From assembly GCF_042453785.1 (NCBI RefSeq), contig NC_091667.1, forward strand, positions 36,448,001 to 36,512,000: a stretch of 64,000 nt of DNA, read 5' to 3'. Numbering within the stretch: the stretch's first letter is position 1; each line of letters starts with the position of its first letter. This DNA comes from Malus domestica. Taxonomy: Eukaryota > Streptophyta > Magnoliopsida > Rosales > Rosaceae. Both the position numbers and the translations under genes were made by a program. The notes below the pieces were generated by a model. That model was given only the letters and a program-made list of their open reading frames with translations, was not told where the DNA came from and searched no databases. This document shows, piece by piece, positions 1-11,402 of this stretch.

Positions 1-355
1 TTTGAGAATTTAAATTCAAGACAGAATCTTTGTTCTTATGTGTTGTTCCAATGATTAAGGACGATTTGTGCTGTTTAATTGTTGCCGGTTAGGGATTTGA
101 GAATTTGAATTCAAGACAAATTTTTTGTTCTTATGTGTTGTTCCAATGATTAAGGACGATTTGTGCTGTTTAATTGTAGCCGGTTAGGGATTTGAGAATT
201 TGAATTCAAGACAGAATCTTTGTTATTATGTGTTGTTCCAATGATTAAGGATGATTTGTGCTGTTTAATTGTTGCCGGTTAGGGATTTGAGAATTTGAAT
301 TCAAGACAAATTTTTTATTCTTATGTGTTGTTCCAATGATTAAGGATGATTTGTA
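1..355. repeat. 95-bp tandem repeat, about 3.7 copies
   Basis: The unit begins with tttgagaattt at 1, 96, 191 and 286, giving an exact 95-bp period. Copies differ at only a few positions and the last one decays near 355. The array probably continues left of the window. No coding frame runs through it. Confidence 0.95.
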
Positions 356-1171
356 GTGACATCATGTTCCTAGTAATATTATAGTCACAAGGAATACTCA
401 GATTCTAAGGATGGTGTTGTGCTGTTCTGACTGAATAATGCATGTCCAAATTGGAAAAAGTATATTTATGCTTCTTTTTCTTTGTTAAACTAGATTTATA
501 CAGGCGACTCCACTTAGTGGAATAAGGTTTTTTTGGTAAAAAGTGGGATACGGCTTTGTCGTTGTATGTTGTATGTTTTTTTCTTGTTCTATTTGACTTG
601 TGCTGGAAATATGAGGATCCGTGATCAGCTGACATTATACAACACTAGTCAGGGAATAAGGAGAGAGAGCATATCCATTACACAGTAAAGCATGTTTAGT
701 GCCAAATACCCTGGTTGCAGCTTAAATTTTGTTTTTGGGATAGGATAATATAACTGGTGTTTTGTGCTTCCAGTTTAGCTTCAATGGTAAATCAAATGGT
801 GTCCTTAACGCAATTAAATGTAAGATTTGTTTGTTTGTTCGTGTAACCTCTCAATTTTTGTTTATCAGGAATTTTCATGCTTTTTGATATTGCCTTTCGA
901 AACCATTTTGAATGAACTCGATCTGAAAATGGCCAGTTTCTTCTACAAAATGTGATTGTCGTGGATTTCTCTGTGATCGGGGAAGTTATGTCAATGGTCG
1001 GACAATAATCACATGTTGTCGAGACACAAAATTTCTGATGTCATGTTTATAGGTGAACACTTGCTTTTTTCTTTTTTTTTTCTTCTCATTATTTAGTTTA
1101 ATTTTCTCTCTATTTTGTGGGTTTCTTGGGTCTTGATTTTAAGTGCTAACTCGTCAAAACTTGGACCGCAG
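356..1171. other. Non-coding stretch upstream of the Agenet exon
   Basis: AT-rich sequence with short ORFs that show no family resemblance. Its right part ends in a T-rich tract and an acceptor-like cag at 1169-1171, as expected of an intron preceding the exon at 1172. Confidence 0.5.
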
Positions 1172-1617
1172 GATGTCTTAGATGCCAAAGAACCAAACAC
1201 TCCGATGAAAGAGGTACCAATAGAAGGAACACCTGTTGAGGTTTGCATTGATAAAGAAGGATTTCAAGGTGGTTGGTTTACTGCAAATATTGTCAAAGTA
1301 TTGGAAATGAATGAGATTCTCATTTGATACAAGACGATAAGAACAGATGATAATAAGAAGTTCTTGATGGAAGTGGTCGATGCAAAGCAAATAAGGCCTT
1401 ATCCTCCAAACCTAGTTTTGGCTGAAAGTTTCAGTGTAACACAAGAGGTTGATGTTTTCTATAATGGTTGCTGGTGGGAAGGTGTGATCCGCAACGTCCT
1501 TCACGGGCAAAGGTACAAAGTTTACATCAAAGGTACAAATGATGAACTGCTGTTTCAGCACTCTGATTTGAGGCCACGCCAAGATTGGATAGATGGAACA
1601 TGGTTCATTGCTTCTCA
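1172..1617 (+). pseudogene. Agenet (plant Tudor-like) domain exon, one in-frame stop
   Basis: The exon reads in one frame from an acceptor at 1171 to a donor at 1618. It encodes two Agenet-type modules: the first around GTPVEVCIDKEGFQGGWF, the second around VDVFYNGCWWEGVIRN, followed by LRPRQDWIDGTW, typical of plant Agenet/DUF724 proteins, which are chromatin or mRNA-export associated. A single TGA at 1325-1327 interrupts module one at the strand-pairing region, and the same frame continues intact after it. No further exons are recognisable downstream, and a large inverted repeat starts 1.3 kb later. I infer a truncated pseudogene. The alternative is a gene continuing left of the window with a recent stop. 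Confidence 0.75.
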
Positions 1618-2940
1618 GGTATAACCTCTAATTATTCTCTCTTATAGATGCAGTTTTTAAGCATGTTCTTCCTCTGTGGATTTTCCCGTTTTGAGCTTAC
1701 AATCTGTTAGTCACAGTGTGTAGAATGTTTTGACAATGGAAAGCAAATTTGATAGAACACATGGACTGTAAGTTACAAACAGAAAAGTAGAATCTGCCTA
1801 GAAGTTTTTGTGTAGCCAAAGCACAATCGACATGCGGAGTTTTGATAAATAGTCAGCTGCATTGTTAAACCATTTCTGTGATTGAAACTAATCAAATCCA
1901 GATTATTTCATTACACTTTGTCCTACGGAGGTGTTAATGCCACATTTGAACTCGGGGCTAAATCATGCTTAATATTTCATTTATTTCCAAGTTCCCCATG
2001 GGTTTTTGGCAGTAGTAATTATTGCAGATGGAGATGGGGGAAACTAATTTTATATCTCATTTTTATGAAGATCCTCATACAGTTATACTGACTTGCTCAT
2101 GCATAGCCGTATATGTGTAAGTGCTGTTCAAAATTTTGCTATGCTGTAAGTGCACAAACCAAATGAAGCAAAATGGGGGACCTTTCGTTTTTTCTTTCCA
2201 TAGTTTAATGTTTTGCTCGTGATTTTGCTCTCGGTTGGGTTGGGTAAGGGCAGATTTTAATATGTAACCCGGTGTTTTATCACCGAAAAATCATTCCTGC
2301 ACATCTTTTTTCCTCACCTGTTAGTATCTCATGTCACATGACAGGTGATATAATAATGAGGATATACACTGTGTGAGCTTGAGAGAGCTCTGGTTTTGTT
2401 TTTTCAATTAGATTTTAGGACCCAGAGGAAAGTGATTTTGGTTGGCCCGGTGTAGGTTAGCTGATTAGGACTTCCTATCTTTGTAGACCAACTAGGCCTA
2501 AAGCCTAAAGTTGACTGGGTTGTCTTGAGAAATCATTGTCTCAGTAAATTGGTTCGGTTCTTGGCTTTTAAATTTTTTTGCTTTGCTTTGCATCTTTGGT
2601 CCCACTGCAATTGCATCCTATTGGTTTTCCCTTGTTTTCTGTTTTCTTCCTTACCTTTAAATTTTATTACCTTTGAAGCTTGCTACTTGGGGCAGTGGTA
2701 GATTATTTTTTTAACTTTTTTCCCCTTTTCTTTTACCTTAATTGTCCGCCTTTGTTTTCCCCTGCTATGGAAAGTTGGAAAAATCTTGTCCTGGGTTACT
2801 GTTTGGATTTCTGAACCTGTATTATTTCAGTAAGTAGTAAGTGGATAGAAATGCTTGGAGAGATGGGGTGACAATTTACTTACTGAGAAATACCTTAATA
2901 TGCAGGCACCCAAAGTATATGCCGTCAAATATCACTACAA
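1618..2940. other. Non-coding stretch after the Agenet exon
   Basis: No exon of the Agenet family or of any other family could be read here on either strand. The sequence is T-rich with scattered short ORFs. Near 2905-2960 a short AGGCACCCAAA(G/A)TATATG motif occurs twice, just before the inverted repeat. Confidence 0.5.
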
Positions 2941-4080
2941 ATCAAAGTATATGCAGGCACCCAAAATATATGTATATAAATATATATACATATATTTTTA
3001 TCTCGTTTAACAGTGGCACACATCTCATCGAGAAAAATTGAGGTGCAGTCTTGTTGAGGCATATCATCGATTTTTCAATAAGTTCACAGCCGTTAACAAG
3101 AAGGTCGTCTTTGTAATATACAGGTGGAAGCAAATATCTGCAGACAATGTTTTGAAACATTGTCAATTAGACATCCATTGACAAAATTGAAGGACGAGTA
3201 CGACATTCAACGCATAGTTTTCAAGAAACAACAATTAGTCATTGCCTTACTGAGAGAAGCGAAAAAGAAGGATTTACAACAAATTCATCAATTTACAAAA
3301 TGTCACGAGTTAGAGTACTTTGACATTCAAGGGACCGAAAGCGTACAACGGGTTTATGTTGCAAGGATTTCCATAGAATTTTTGGAAAACCTATACGCTC
3401 ACAATTTCATTAAGGGTGTAAAACTATAGCTTTCAATGTCAGTTTGATGTAGTATTGTAAGAATACTTTTATTAATATTTTGAGCCTGAGGTGGTCCACA
3501 TGACATGGTTTATCTGTGGTTTTGTTTTATTAATCCACCGAATCAGATTAATAAAAGTATTCTTACAATACTACATCAAACTGTACTAACACTTAAAGCT
3601 ATAATTTTACTTTACACCCTGAATCAAATTGTGAGCGTTTAGGTTTTCCAAAAATTCTTTGGAAATCCTTGCAACATAAACCCGTTGTACGCTTTCGGTC
3701 CTTGAATGTCAAAGTACTCTAACTCGTGACATTTTGTAAATTGATGAATTTGTTGTACATCCTCCTTTTTCGCTTCTCTCAGTAAGGCAATGACCCATTG
3801 TTGTTTCTTGAAAACTATGCGTTGAATGTAGTACTCGTCCTTCAATTTTGTCAATGGATGTCTAATTGACAATGTTTCAAAACATTGTCTGCAGATATTT
3901 GCTTCCACCTGTATATTACAAAGACGACCTTCTTGTTAACGGCTGTGAACTTATTGAAAAATCGATGATATGCCTCAACAAGACTGCACCTCAATTTTTC
4001 TCGATGAGATGTGTGTCACTGTTAAACGAGATAAAAATATATTTATATACATATATTTTGGATGGCTGCATATACTTTGA
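2941..4080. repeat. Large inverted repeat, about 530-bp arms with a 70-bp loop
   Basis: The left arm (about 2941-3476) and right arm (about 3547-4080) are near-identical reverse complements, differing by a few percent and one small gap in the TATA-rich outer end. The loop is about 3477-3546. Both arms hold the same open frame outward from the loop: 101 codons at 3124-3429 on plus and its counterpart at 3639-3908 on minus, sharing CRQCFETLSIRHPLTKLKDE. I do not recognise that protein. A transcript across the locus would fold into a long hairpin. It could be a foldback transposon, a pair of long TIRs, or an inverted duplication of a gene fragment. Confidence 0.9.
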
Positions 4081-4187
4081 ACTTATTGAAACGGCCTTCT
4101 TGTTAACAGCTGTGAACTTATTGAAAAATCGATGATACGCCCCTCAACAGCTGTCTCAGACTGCACCTCAATTTTTCTCGATGAGAT
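4081..4187 (+). repeat. Partial direct copy of the inverted-repeat arm
   Basis: This segment repeats, with small insertions, the part of the right arm at about 3928-4012 (gaacttattgaaaaatcgat and the following ctgcacctcaatttttctcg). It abuts the LBD-derived sequence at 4188. Confidence 0.8.
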
Positions 4188-4920
4188 TCAGCCCCGTTTG
4201 GTTACCCTTTAAATTGTGAACGACATAGTCATCAGAAGGTAGTAAAGCAAGTAAAAATGGTAGATTCTGTTGTTGTTCCACTACACCAGCAACAACAGTA
4301 TTATCTTACAGGCATTTTCGTTGTTTAATATATGATAATTTTCATTTGATCGATCGCATACATTTATGTAAATGTGTACTTATAATTAATTCATCCAATG
4401 CCCCTCTTCTGCCTATATTAGGGTTTAAGGTATAACTTAAACACTTGCGTTAAGCGTTTTAGGCAAGAGAAGTTTTCACATTCACCGTTGCTATTTTCCG
4501 TAATCATTTGGTACAAGTTTTCTCTTATACCAGTGTCTAGCTGCATGACATGTACATATTAACGTTATAGCCAAATAGAGAAGTTGAATTCCAATGAACT
4601 ATATATTTATTTTTGTTTTTGTTATGTTGTAATTTATTTCCTGACCTTGTGTAATAAAATTTCTTTTGTTTTGTTGTTGTAGGTCATCAAATAATTGGCA
4701 AGACAATCGAAGGCACAATATGGGAAGGAGGATCATAATATATACTTACAAAATGAATTGTATTATATTGTCATAAGCCTCGTCCCTCTTCTTTCATCTT
4801 AAGCGTGACTGCTTGAGGAAAGTACAATATACATGTCAGTGTTTTCTTTCAACCTTTCACTTGCAGCTAAACTAAAATGTGCAAGTGATAAGAAGTATGT
4901 GTAGTAGTAACTAAACTAAA
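4188..4920 (+). pseudogene. Duplicated 3' part of the LBD gene
   Basis: From gattcagccccgtttgg onward this matches the LOB-domain gene at 11876-12655. It includes the end of exon 1 (the VVVPLHQQQQ region, shortened), the intron, and exon 2 with the terminal IEGTIWEGGS codons at about 4683-4738, plus roughly 180 bp of 3' flank. The LOB domain itself is missing, so the copy cannot encode the transcription factor. Identity to the parent is high but with several indels in the intron. It is fused to the inverted repeat on the left and to PPR exons on the right, with no spacer. Confidence 0.9.
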
Positions 4921-4940
4921 AAATTAAATTAAATATATTT

Positions 4941-6232
4941 GACTCCTGCTTGAGGAAACAACTCCCTCTTGAGTTGTTTACTGAGATGCAGGAACAGGGG
5001 TTGTATCCTGATCCAAATATCTTTGTCACTGTTATTAGCCGATTAGGGGAGCATGGGAAGTGGGATATGATCCAGAAGACTATTGAGAATATGAAGTGCA
5101 GAGGGCATATGAAAAGTGGGATAATTTATGCTGTTTCGGTTGATATTTATGGGCAGTATGGAAAATTTCAGGATGCTCTAGAGTGCATATCTGCCCTAAA
5201 GGCGGAAGGTCTTATTCCTTCAGCCAGCATGTTTTGTGTCTTAGCAAATGCCTACGCTCAGCAGGTTTTCTGATACTCCCAACATTGTTTTCGTTTTATT
5301 TCATTATATCTTGAAATATATCCATATCTTTTGCATATTACAACGTCTGTATTCTTTTTAATGCAGGGATTATGTCATCAGACAGTTAAGGTGCTTCAGC
5401 TCATGGAAGCTGAGGGAATCGAACCAAACGTCATAATGCTGAATGTGCTGATCAATGCATTCAATGTTGCTGGTAGATATTTAGAGGCGTTATCCATTTA
5501 TCACCATATAAAAGAAAGTGTAAGTCTTGTTTTTGCCCATATTGTTTTCTAGTTGGGCTGTTGGATATCTTGAATTTCTTCAAGCAATTCAGTTTCTGTG
5601 ATACTTTCAAGCTAAATTTCTAATGGTGGTGCTTTTGTTGTCCATGAAGGGTTTTAGCCCTGATGTGGTTACTTATACTACCCTTATGAAGGCGTTTATT
5701 AGGGCAAGGAAGTTTGATAAGGTGCTACATATTCTTTAGGAAAATTAATCAAAATTCAAAAGGCCATCAAAAAATAATTTTATTCAAAAACTCTTAGACA
5801 AGTTTGTTTATCATTAAAGGCACCTTTTGTTATTATTAACGACACTTTCTTTATTGTTAAGGACATTTTTTTAATTCAAACCCTCATGGAGTGTGACTCC
5901 ATTTTTGTTTTCGTGTCATTGTGATACAAAAAATGTCCTTAATAATAAGAAAAGTTGTCATGTTTCTTCGATTAAAAAAAAAAAGTTTTGTGAGGGACTC
6001 TTTAGTAGTTCTTTCCACTTGATTATTCAGTAACTTTAAAATCTCTAGTTTCCAACTCAAGAGAGTAGGAAGCTTGTTTTCTTTTCTAAATCTCTAAATA
6101 TGCAAGCGGTTTCTTGATCAGGTCCCGGAGATATACAAGGAAATAGAACGGGCCAGATGCACTCCGGATAGAAGGGCTAGACAGATGTTACAAGTTGCTT
6201 TAATGGTCCTTCAACAGAGATATTGTGAGTAA
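4941..6232 (+). pseudogene. 5'-truncated P-class pentatricopeptide-repeat (PPR) gene, last four exons
   Basis: Exons 4941-5264, 5367-5519, 5650-5721 and 6122-6232 join in frame with GT-AG introns and end in TAA. They encode 35-residue PPR helices such as ELFTEMQEQGLYPDPNIF, LMEAEGIEPNVIMLNVLINA and GFSPDVVTYTTLMKAFIRA, and end TPDRRARQMLQVALMVLQQR. Such proteins bind organellar RNA. The frame is open throughout, but the organelle-targeting N-terminus and most repeats are absent: sequence left of 4941 is LBD-derived. I call it a truncated duplicate. It could be transcribed from a cryptic promoter, but a targeted protein is unlikely. Confidence 0.85.
5840..5960. repeat. Hairpin (MITE-like) in PPR intron 3
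   Basis: The sequence at 5840-5873 and its near reverse complement at 5927-5960 (cores ttaaggacattt and aaatgtccttaa) form an inverted repeat inside the third intron of the PPR fragment. No target duplication was resolved. Confidence 0.6.
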
Positions 6233-6904
6233 TAGTGAATAGATTGGGTTTTGATGCAATGTGCTTGTGCAGTTGGGTATGGACACAGCCTATGATCCTT
6301 TCAGCAGTCCAACTACTGTCACGATTTTTTTTTTCTTGTTCACTTTACGTCTCAGACTCCAAAAGACTCCTAGAATCCTAGTCGTATGGCTTTGTACCAG
6401 ACTGAACTTGTTTTTGGTTTGTCAAATGCTTTCACAGGCCTTATGTGATGCCGGTCGCATAAACCTTCAAACCAGATGGGGTGTTGATTTTTACCACATT
6501 ATAGTGCACAACTGATAATCTCAAGGGGTCGTACGGGAAGCAAGAGTACTCAGAGATAATGAAACCTGCTTCTGGTTTAGCAGTTGGAACATGGACAACA
6601 CCGTGACTTGCAACACGAAAGCACTCACTTCGGACCTGAGAGGACGAGTCACTTTCATGAGCCTGGTTCCTATGAAGAGCATTGATTTGGAAGAATTGGC
6701 TTCAAAGTGCTGCAGCTCAAACAGTCCTTCCTCCCATACATGATACATTGAATGATTGGGAAAATTGGCGTTTCAAAGTGCCACTTTTCAGTCCTCCTGC
6801 CATTTCAGCAAAGATATATATTTTAGAGTCGACTCGTATAATCTCCACCATACCCATGTAATTATAGAAAATACTTGTTTAAACTCATCTTTTTTAATTA
6901 TAAT
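6233..6904. other. 3' flank of the PPR fragment
   Basis: Likely downstream sequence carried with the PPR exons. Short ORFs on both strands show no family resemblance. Confidence 0.45.
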
Positions 6905-6924
6905 ACTTATTTTACCTTAAAATG

Positions 6925-6993
6925 GGGGTAAGGCTAGCCGACATTCACCTCTCCCAGACCCTGCGTAAAGTGGGAGCTTGTGCACTGGGTACG
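6925..6993 (+). mobile_element. 5'-truncated Au-like SINE with 20-bp target duplication
   Basis: The 69-bp body (gggtaaggctagccgacatt through tgcactgggtacg) matches the 3' half of an Au-type plant SINE, also seen at 54992-55112. It is flanked by a perfect 20-bp direct repeat at 6905-6924 and 6994-7013. This indicates L1-type retroposition with 5' truncation. Confidence 0.9.
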
Positions 6994-7332
6994 ACTTATT
7001 TTACCTTAAAATGTTTCAAGTTTTGACTAGCCTCTTGGCATGTGCTTACGCTCTTTTATAATATAATATAATTATTATTTATTAGTACTCTGGAATATGA
7101 GAAGTTGCTATGGAGAATTGGATGCGTCCTGCAAAATACCTTGGAATGCAATTTTACATCTCTTGTTAGGGTAGAAAGTTATCAAATTTTAATGGAAAGT
7201 GTTATTCACACATCAAGTTTTACTTTGAACATATCGTTGGATATTTTTTGCCATTGATTTTCTTCAATCAATTTAATCCAACGACTGAAAATTGAGCGGA
7301 GTGTGTGAGAAGTAAAAATGAGTGTGGATAAC

Positions 7333-7455
7333 AATTTTTTTTTTTAACAAATGATATTAAAGGAAAGGGTAGGCTTAACCTCACAATGAGCTAGTAATAA
7401 TGTGGTTCAAATTCATGTTTGGCGAAAATCGAATCTAAACCTCTCACTTGTAAAT
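7333..7455 (-). mobile_element. tRNA-derived SINE copy (family with TTCTTCACTTGTAAGTGAGAG)
   Basis: On the minus strand it reads caagtgagaggtttagattcgatt, then accacattattactagctc, and ends in a T/A-rich tail. Similar copies lie at 13975, 22575, 27303, 41370, 42830 and 43868. The box-B-like GATTCGATTTTCGCC supports tRNA ancestry. Confidence 0.75.
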
Positions 7456-7463
7456 AAGTCATA

Positions 7464-7669
7464 AGAAATCACGAGCTGGTGGCCTAGTGGTGAAGGGTGA
7501 ATTGCGAGGTTTTCTTCAAACAAAAAACTGGAGGCCTCAGGTTTGAAATCCGCTGCTAGTGTGGAAGCTAGACTTGTGGTCAAGGAAGGCTAAAATGTGT
7601 TTGTGAGTCTTTCCAGCCCTGGAAATGGCACCAGTTGTCCCTTTTATTTTTGAAAAAAAAAAAAGAAAA
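7464..7669 (+). mobile_element. tRNA-derived SINE with poly(A) tail
   Basis: The head contains an A-box-like TGGTGGCCTAGTGGTGAAG and a B-box-like GGTTTGAAATCC, and the 3' end is a tail of about 18 A-rich bases. The direct repeat aagtcata flanks it at 7456-7463 and 7670-7677. It inserted next to the head of the older minus-strand SINE. Confidence 0.8.
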
Positions 7670-7947
7670 AAGTCATAGGTGATTTTCTTAAGTTAAAGGG
7701 CATATTATTATTATTATTATTTTTGTTAAAAAAAGGGTATTTTAATTTTTTTTTTTTTATTGGAGAATTTGACCAAAAGGTTGTAGGTGATAAAAAAAAA
7801 AAAAAGGGATGACGACGTATTCCCGGATAGAACTGTCGACAGAATAAAGGGGGTGCCAAATGATTCTCGTCTTCCAAAATTGTCGACAGAGTCTGTGAAG
7901 TTCCATCTCTCTCTCGGGCGACTGCTTTTATTTCTGCGGGATCGAAA

Positions 7948-10263
7948 ATGGAGAAGGAGGCAAACGGCTCGTCTCCTTCAACCGAGTTAGGGATGGAGCC
8001 CACCGCCTCCGGCCCTTCCATCTGGGAGCAAATCGAGCTATCCGAGAGGTCAGTCAGTTGTTCTCTAGTGTTGGATTGGATTGGATTGGATTATTCTGTC
8101 TCCTCCGATTGTTTTTTGAACTGTGATGTGATTATTTTGCATGCTGCAGCTACCTTGTTTGCTCAATGTACGAGGAAGCAGCCTCATTAGCCTCCTCCAT
8201 TCTGAAGCCTCTTTCACAACACAGTCAACACCTTGAAGCCGACGGCGACCGCTTCGAGCTCTACGACATGTCGGAATCGGCCGGTATGGTGCTTGTGCAA
8301 TCCTTAAAACAACTTGGAAGGTATGTATCTTCAATTCATTTGTTCTTATAAATGTAGTAACTTCATTTTTTTGTGGGATTGATTGCTTGCACACACTGAA
8401 AGTTTACAAAACCACAATTTGGCCTCGGTAGGATTGGATTGGGATTGGAATCGACAACCCGCTATATTCAAGGTATATTGAATGTTTGATATTGTGGATG
8501 TGATTGGTTCTTGCAGGACCTCAGAAATTCTGAATGAGCTCAAACCATTGTTTGCCTCTGTTGCTACTATCCCTGTTCAAGTTCTTCTCACTGGGTACTC
8601 TCATCTGTGACTCAAGTTATTCTTTTGATTAACATTTCATATCGTTTGATTTTACGATTTCAACCATTGATGGACTTGGAAAAACCACTGTTCAGGGCGA
8701 TGCTTACCGCTTCTCTTGGACCTATCCAAAAGTGTTTATTGTTTACATTGAAATTTTATTTGTTTGAAAAGGAGATCGATATAACTTTAAGAAAGTAATT
8801 ATAACGGTGTCAAGTTAAAATGATTCCTGAAAATCCTCTTTATTTTTGTCCAACCGAGTTGAAAACCAAATTTATAGTTGTCTGCAAAAAGATCTCTAAG
8901 TTTGACCCATAACAACGCTTTTTTAACATGATTTTCGCATTGCTTTTATCCTTTTGCACTGAAAGAATCTTCGCAAAGCATAACTGGATTTTGCAGTTTC
9001 ATTTTTGTGTCTTATTTTGTTTGTCAGGGTATGTTTTTATATATCAGAAGGGCATTCCCTTGGTATCCAAGAATTTCTGGAAGAGTTCCTTAGCAGCTGG
9101 AGTTTTGTGGATGAACAATACTATGTTCTTGCTAGTACAGAAAAATTTGCAGATAATGCAAAAAGAAGTGATGAGCATTTTGTTCTGGGAGTTGACAAGT
9201 ATCTAGAAGTAGTTGAGGTCTATGTGTTGAAACTTCTGGGAACCGTTTTGAATGATGTCAAGCTTGCAACCTCTTGGGTCGAGACTGCTGAATTACCTGA
9301 GGATAGGAGACAGGTAACTACATCTATGTGCATCTTTTGTTAGACTCGGCACTGCGACAATTGATTGAGGTGGTCCTATTGTTTGTACTCTATGTCTATT
9401 AAATATAAACAAATTTCACTTTTTTTATCGTTACCCTATTCATCGTAAATTATGTCTGCCTCTTGAATGGCAAGCCGCACTCCTTATTAAGTACAAGTAT
9501 GGCTGAGTCACTTATTGAAGAAGTTTCTTCCATGTGCTATGACGCTGTCCTCTAACTTATTTCTTTTCTTGAATTCTTGCCATAATGCTAATTCGTGTGA
9601 ATATAACTTAGTTTAGAATGGTATGTTATGTTAATTGAAGTCATAGGTTAAAAGAATTGATACCAGTTCAGAGTCTTCCATGTCTTTCTAGGTACTTTTG
9701 AGAAGATTACACTCACTACATTCTGTTAAAGCCACAAACTCACCGCAAGGATCCCTGTCATCTTCACTGGAGGACAACTATGATGTGGAGCAGATAGCTG
9801 TGCCTGCCGGATATCCAAAATCCAGATATGGAGGAACTGTTAAGAAACAAACAGTTTTCAGTCTGTCCAAAAAGTTGGAACCATGTGTCTGGTGGTTCCG
9901 TACGATCACTCTGAAATTTGGTAGTGCTCGGGTGGTAATATCTAATGGAAAGATTGTCTCGGGATTCTTGATTTTGCTCATATATTATGTTCTGCGGAGA
10001 AAACAAGCTACCATAAAGAGGTGAGTGATACTATATAATCAACATGCATGTCTTCAATGCCCATGTCAAACTATTGATTCCATTCCCATAGTAATCATTT
10101 GAGATTTCGCAAAAATATATTTGTTCGTCACAGGACTATTCAGAGACAAGCTTTGACAATGAAGAATGCTCTGGTAGACTTGTGGCAGCTTGCATTTTCA
10201 TACCAGGTGAATCCTTTAGCTGCTGTTCAACCTCTCGCCGCTGCAACACAAGGAGGCCGGTGA
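7948..10263 (+). CDS. APEM9: APEM9-like peroxisome biogenesis protein
   Basis: Six exons (7948-8048, 8150-8320, 8517-8594, 9028-9313, 9692-10020, 10134-10263) keep phase and give 364 residues. The N-terminal half begins SIWEQIELSESYLVCSMYEE, a helical region. A single hydrophobic segment at about residues 298-313 (SGFLILLIYYVL) is followed by the basic stretch RRKQATIKR. This layout fits plant APEM9/DAYU, the membrane anchor that recruits the PEX1-PEX6 AAA complex to peroxisomes for PEX5 recycling. The ATG at 7948 is the first in frame. A TTGGA microsatellite-like run lies in intron 1. I name the family from sequence memory; the tail-anchored topology is visible, the function is inferred. Confidence 0.75.
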
Positions 10264-11402
10264 TTCAGTTTTAGGCATTCTCCCTTGAATATTCGTTCTT
10301 TACTATAAAAACAAACTGCCAATAGCAGAGTTCTGTTGTGTGAAAGTGCAAGTAGTATGAACAAGTGAACTGCCAAAAGCAATGATAAAAATCTGGGTTG
10401 TTGATTGAGAAAACCTGTCTGTTGCATTTTGTTTTTGCTCATTTCTTTTGGTTGGTTTTTTATTTGGTCACAGGTAAATGAAATTGGAATAATCAAAGCC
10501 TAGTGATGAGAAGGTTGTGTACAGGGTTCGAAATTCTCCATTGTAACAAAGGAAACTAGTCGGAATCGTCAAACAAGTTACTGTATATCAATCAAAAATG
10601 AATTCACGCCCTATAATTTGAGTATAATGGTAACATCACGTAGCTGTATTTGAGTACACTAAACACATTAGTCGCACGTATTTCTGTTTGGACGGGGCTA
10701 ACGATAAGATTGGGCTTTTTGTTGCAAATACTAAATGTGGGCTTGAGCATGAGTACCGGGGAAGTGGGCTGTGCGCCCAAGAGTCCAAGACACCTACTGA
10801 TTACCAAAAATTATCTCCAATTATTTTATTGTTTTCCATACAAATCTCTTTCTTGATATGAGCTACCTAAAACCCTAATCAACCTGCACAAGTCATTCTT
10901 TTTAACGCAGAGGCGTGCCATCTTTACATGCTACGTACTTTCCAGACATAAGATTTAAAGCCTCCTCCGCCAGGCCATTTCTATTTTTTATACCAACAAG
11001 GTTCGTAAGCTTCTTGTTCCTCTCTTTGTTTAAGTTACTTGAATGAAATCTCCTTTTTTAAAAAAGAAGTCACCTTGAGCCAACAAGACTCTCCGTTTTT
11101 GAGAGGATTTTGGGGAACATCTGTGGTATACAACCTTATTTTACTTTGCAAATAAATTGTTTCCACGACTCAAACTGTGACCTTTCAATCATAAATGAGC
11201 AACATTTTTGTCGCGCCAAAGCTTGCCCTCGAAAAATCGTTTCTTATAAATAGAAAAAGTTAATTGAATTTTCGTTGATTACCTTTTTTTTCTTTCGCAA
11301 TCATGTTAACCAATTGTTATTGTTGGTATTATCTCTAATTAAATTTGTTTTAATTTATTAAAGTAGTATATATATATATATATATATATAGGGTTTAAGA
11401 TC
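10264..11402. other. Intergenic: APEM9 3' region and LBD upstream region
   Basis: Short ORFs only. The last part before the LBD start is AT-rich and ends in a (TA)n run at 11367-11391, just 11 bp from the start codon. Confidence 0.6.
11367..11391. repeat. (TA)n microsatellite next to the LBD start codon
   Basis: About 12 TA units directly precede gggtttaagatc and the ATG at 11403. Confidence 0.9.

Noticed and set aside
1-355. Possible CRISPR-like array
   Set aside because: The whole 95-bp unit repeats without distinct spacers, and the genome is a plant's.
3639-3908. Independent gene on minus in the right arm
   Set aside because: It mirrors the ORF of the left arm; kept only as part of the inverted repeat, since coding status is unproven.
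7644-8021. 125-codon minus ORF overlapping the APEM9 start
   Set aside because: It is antisense to exon 1 and full of homopolymers (Phe, Asn runs); no family resemblance.
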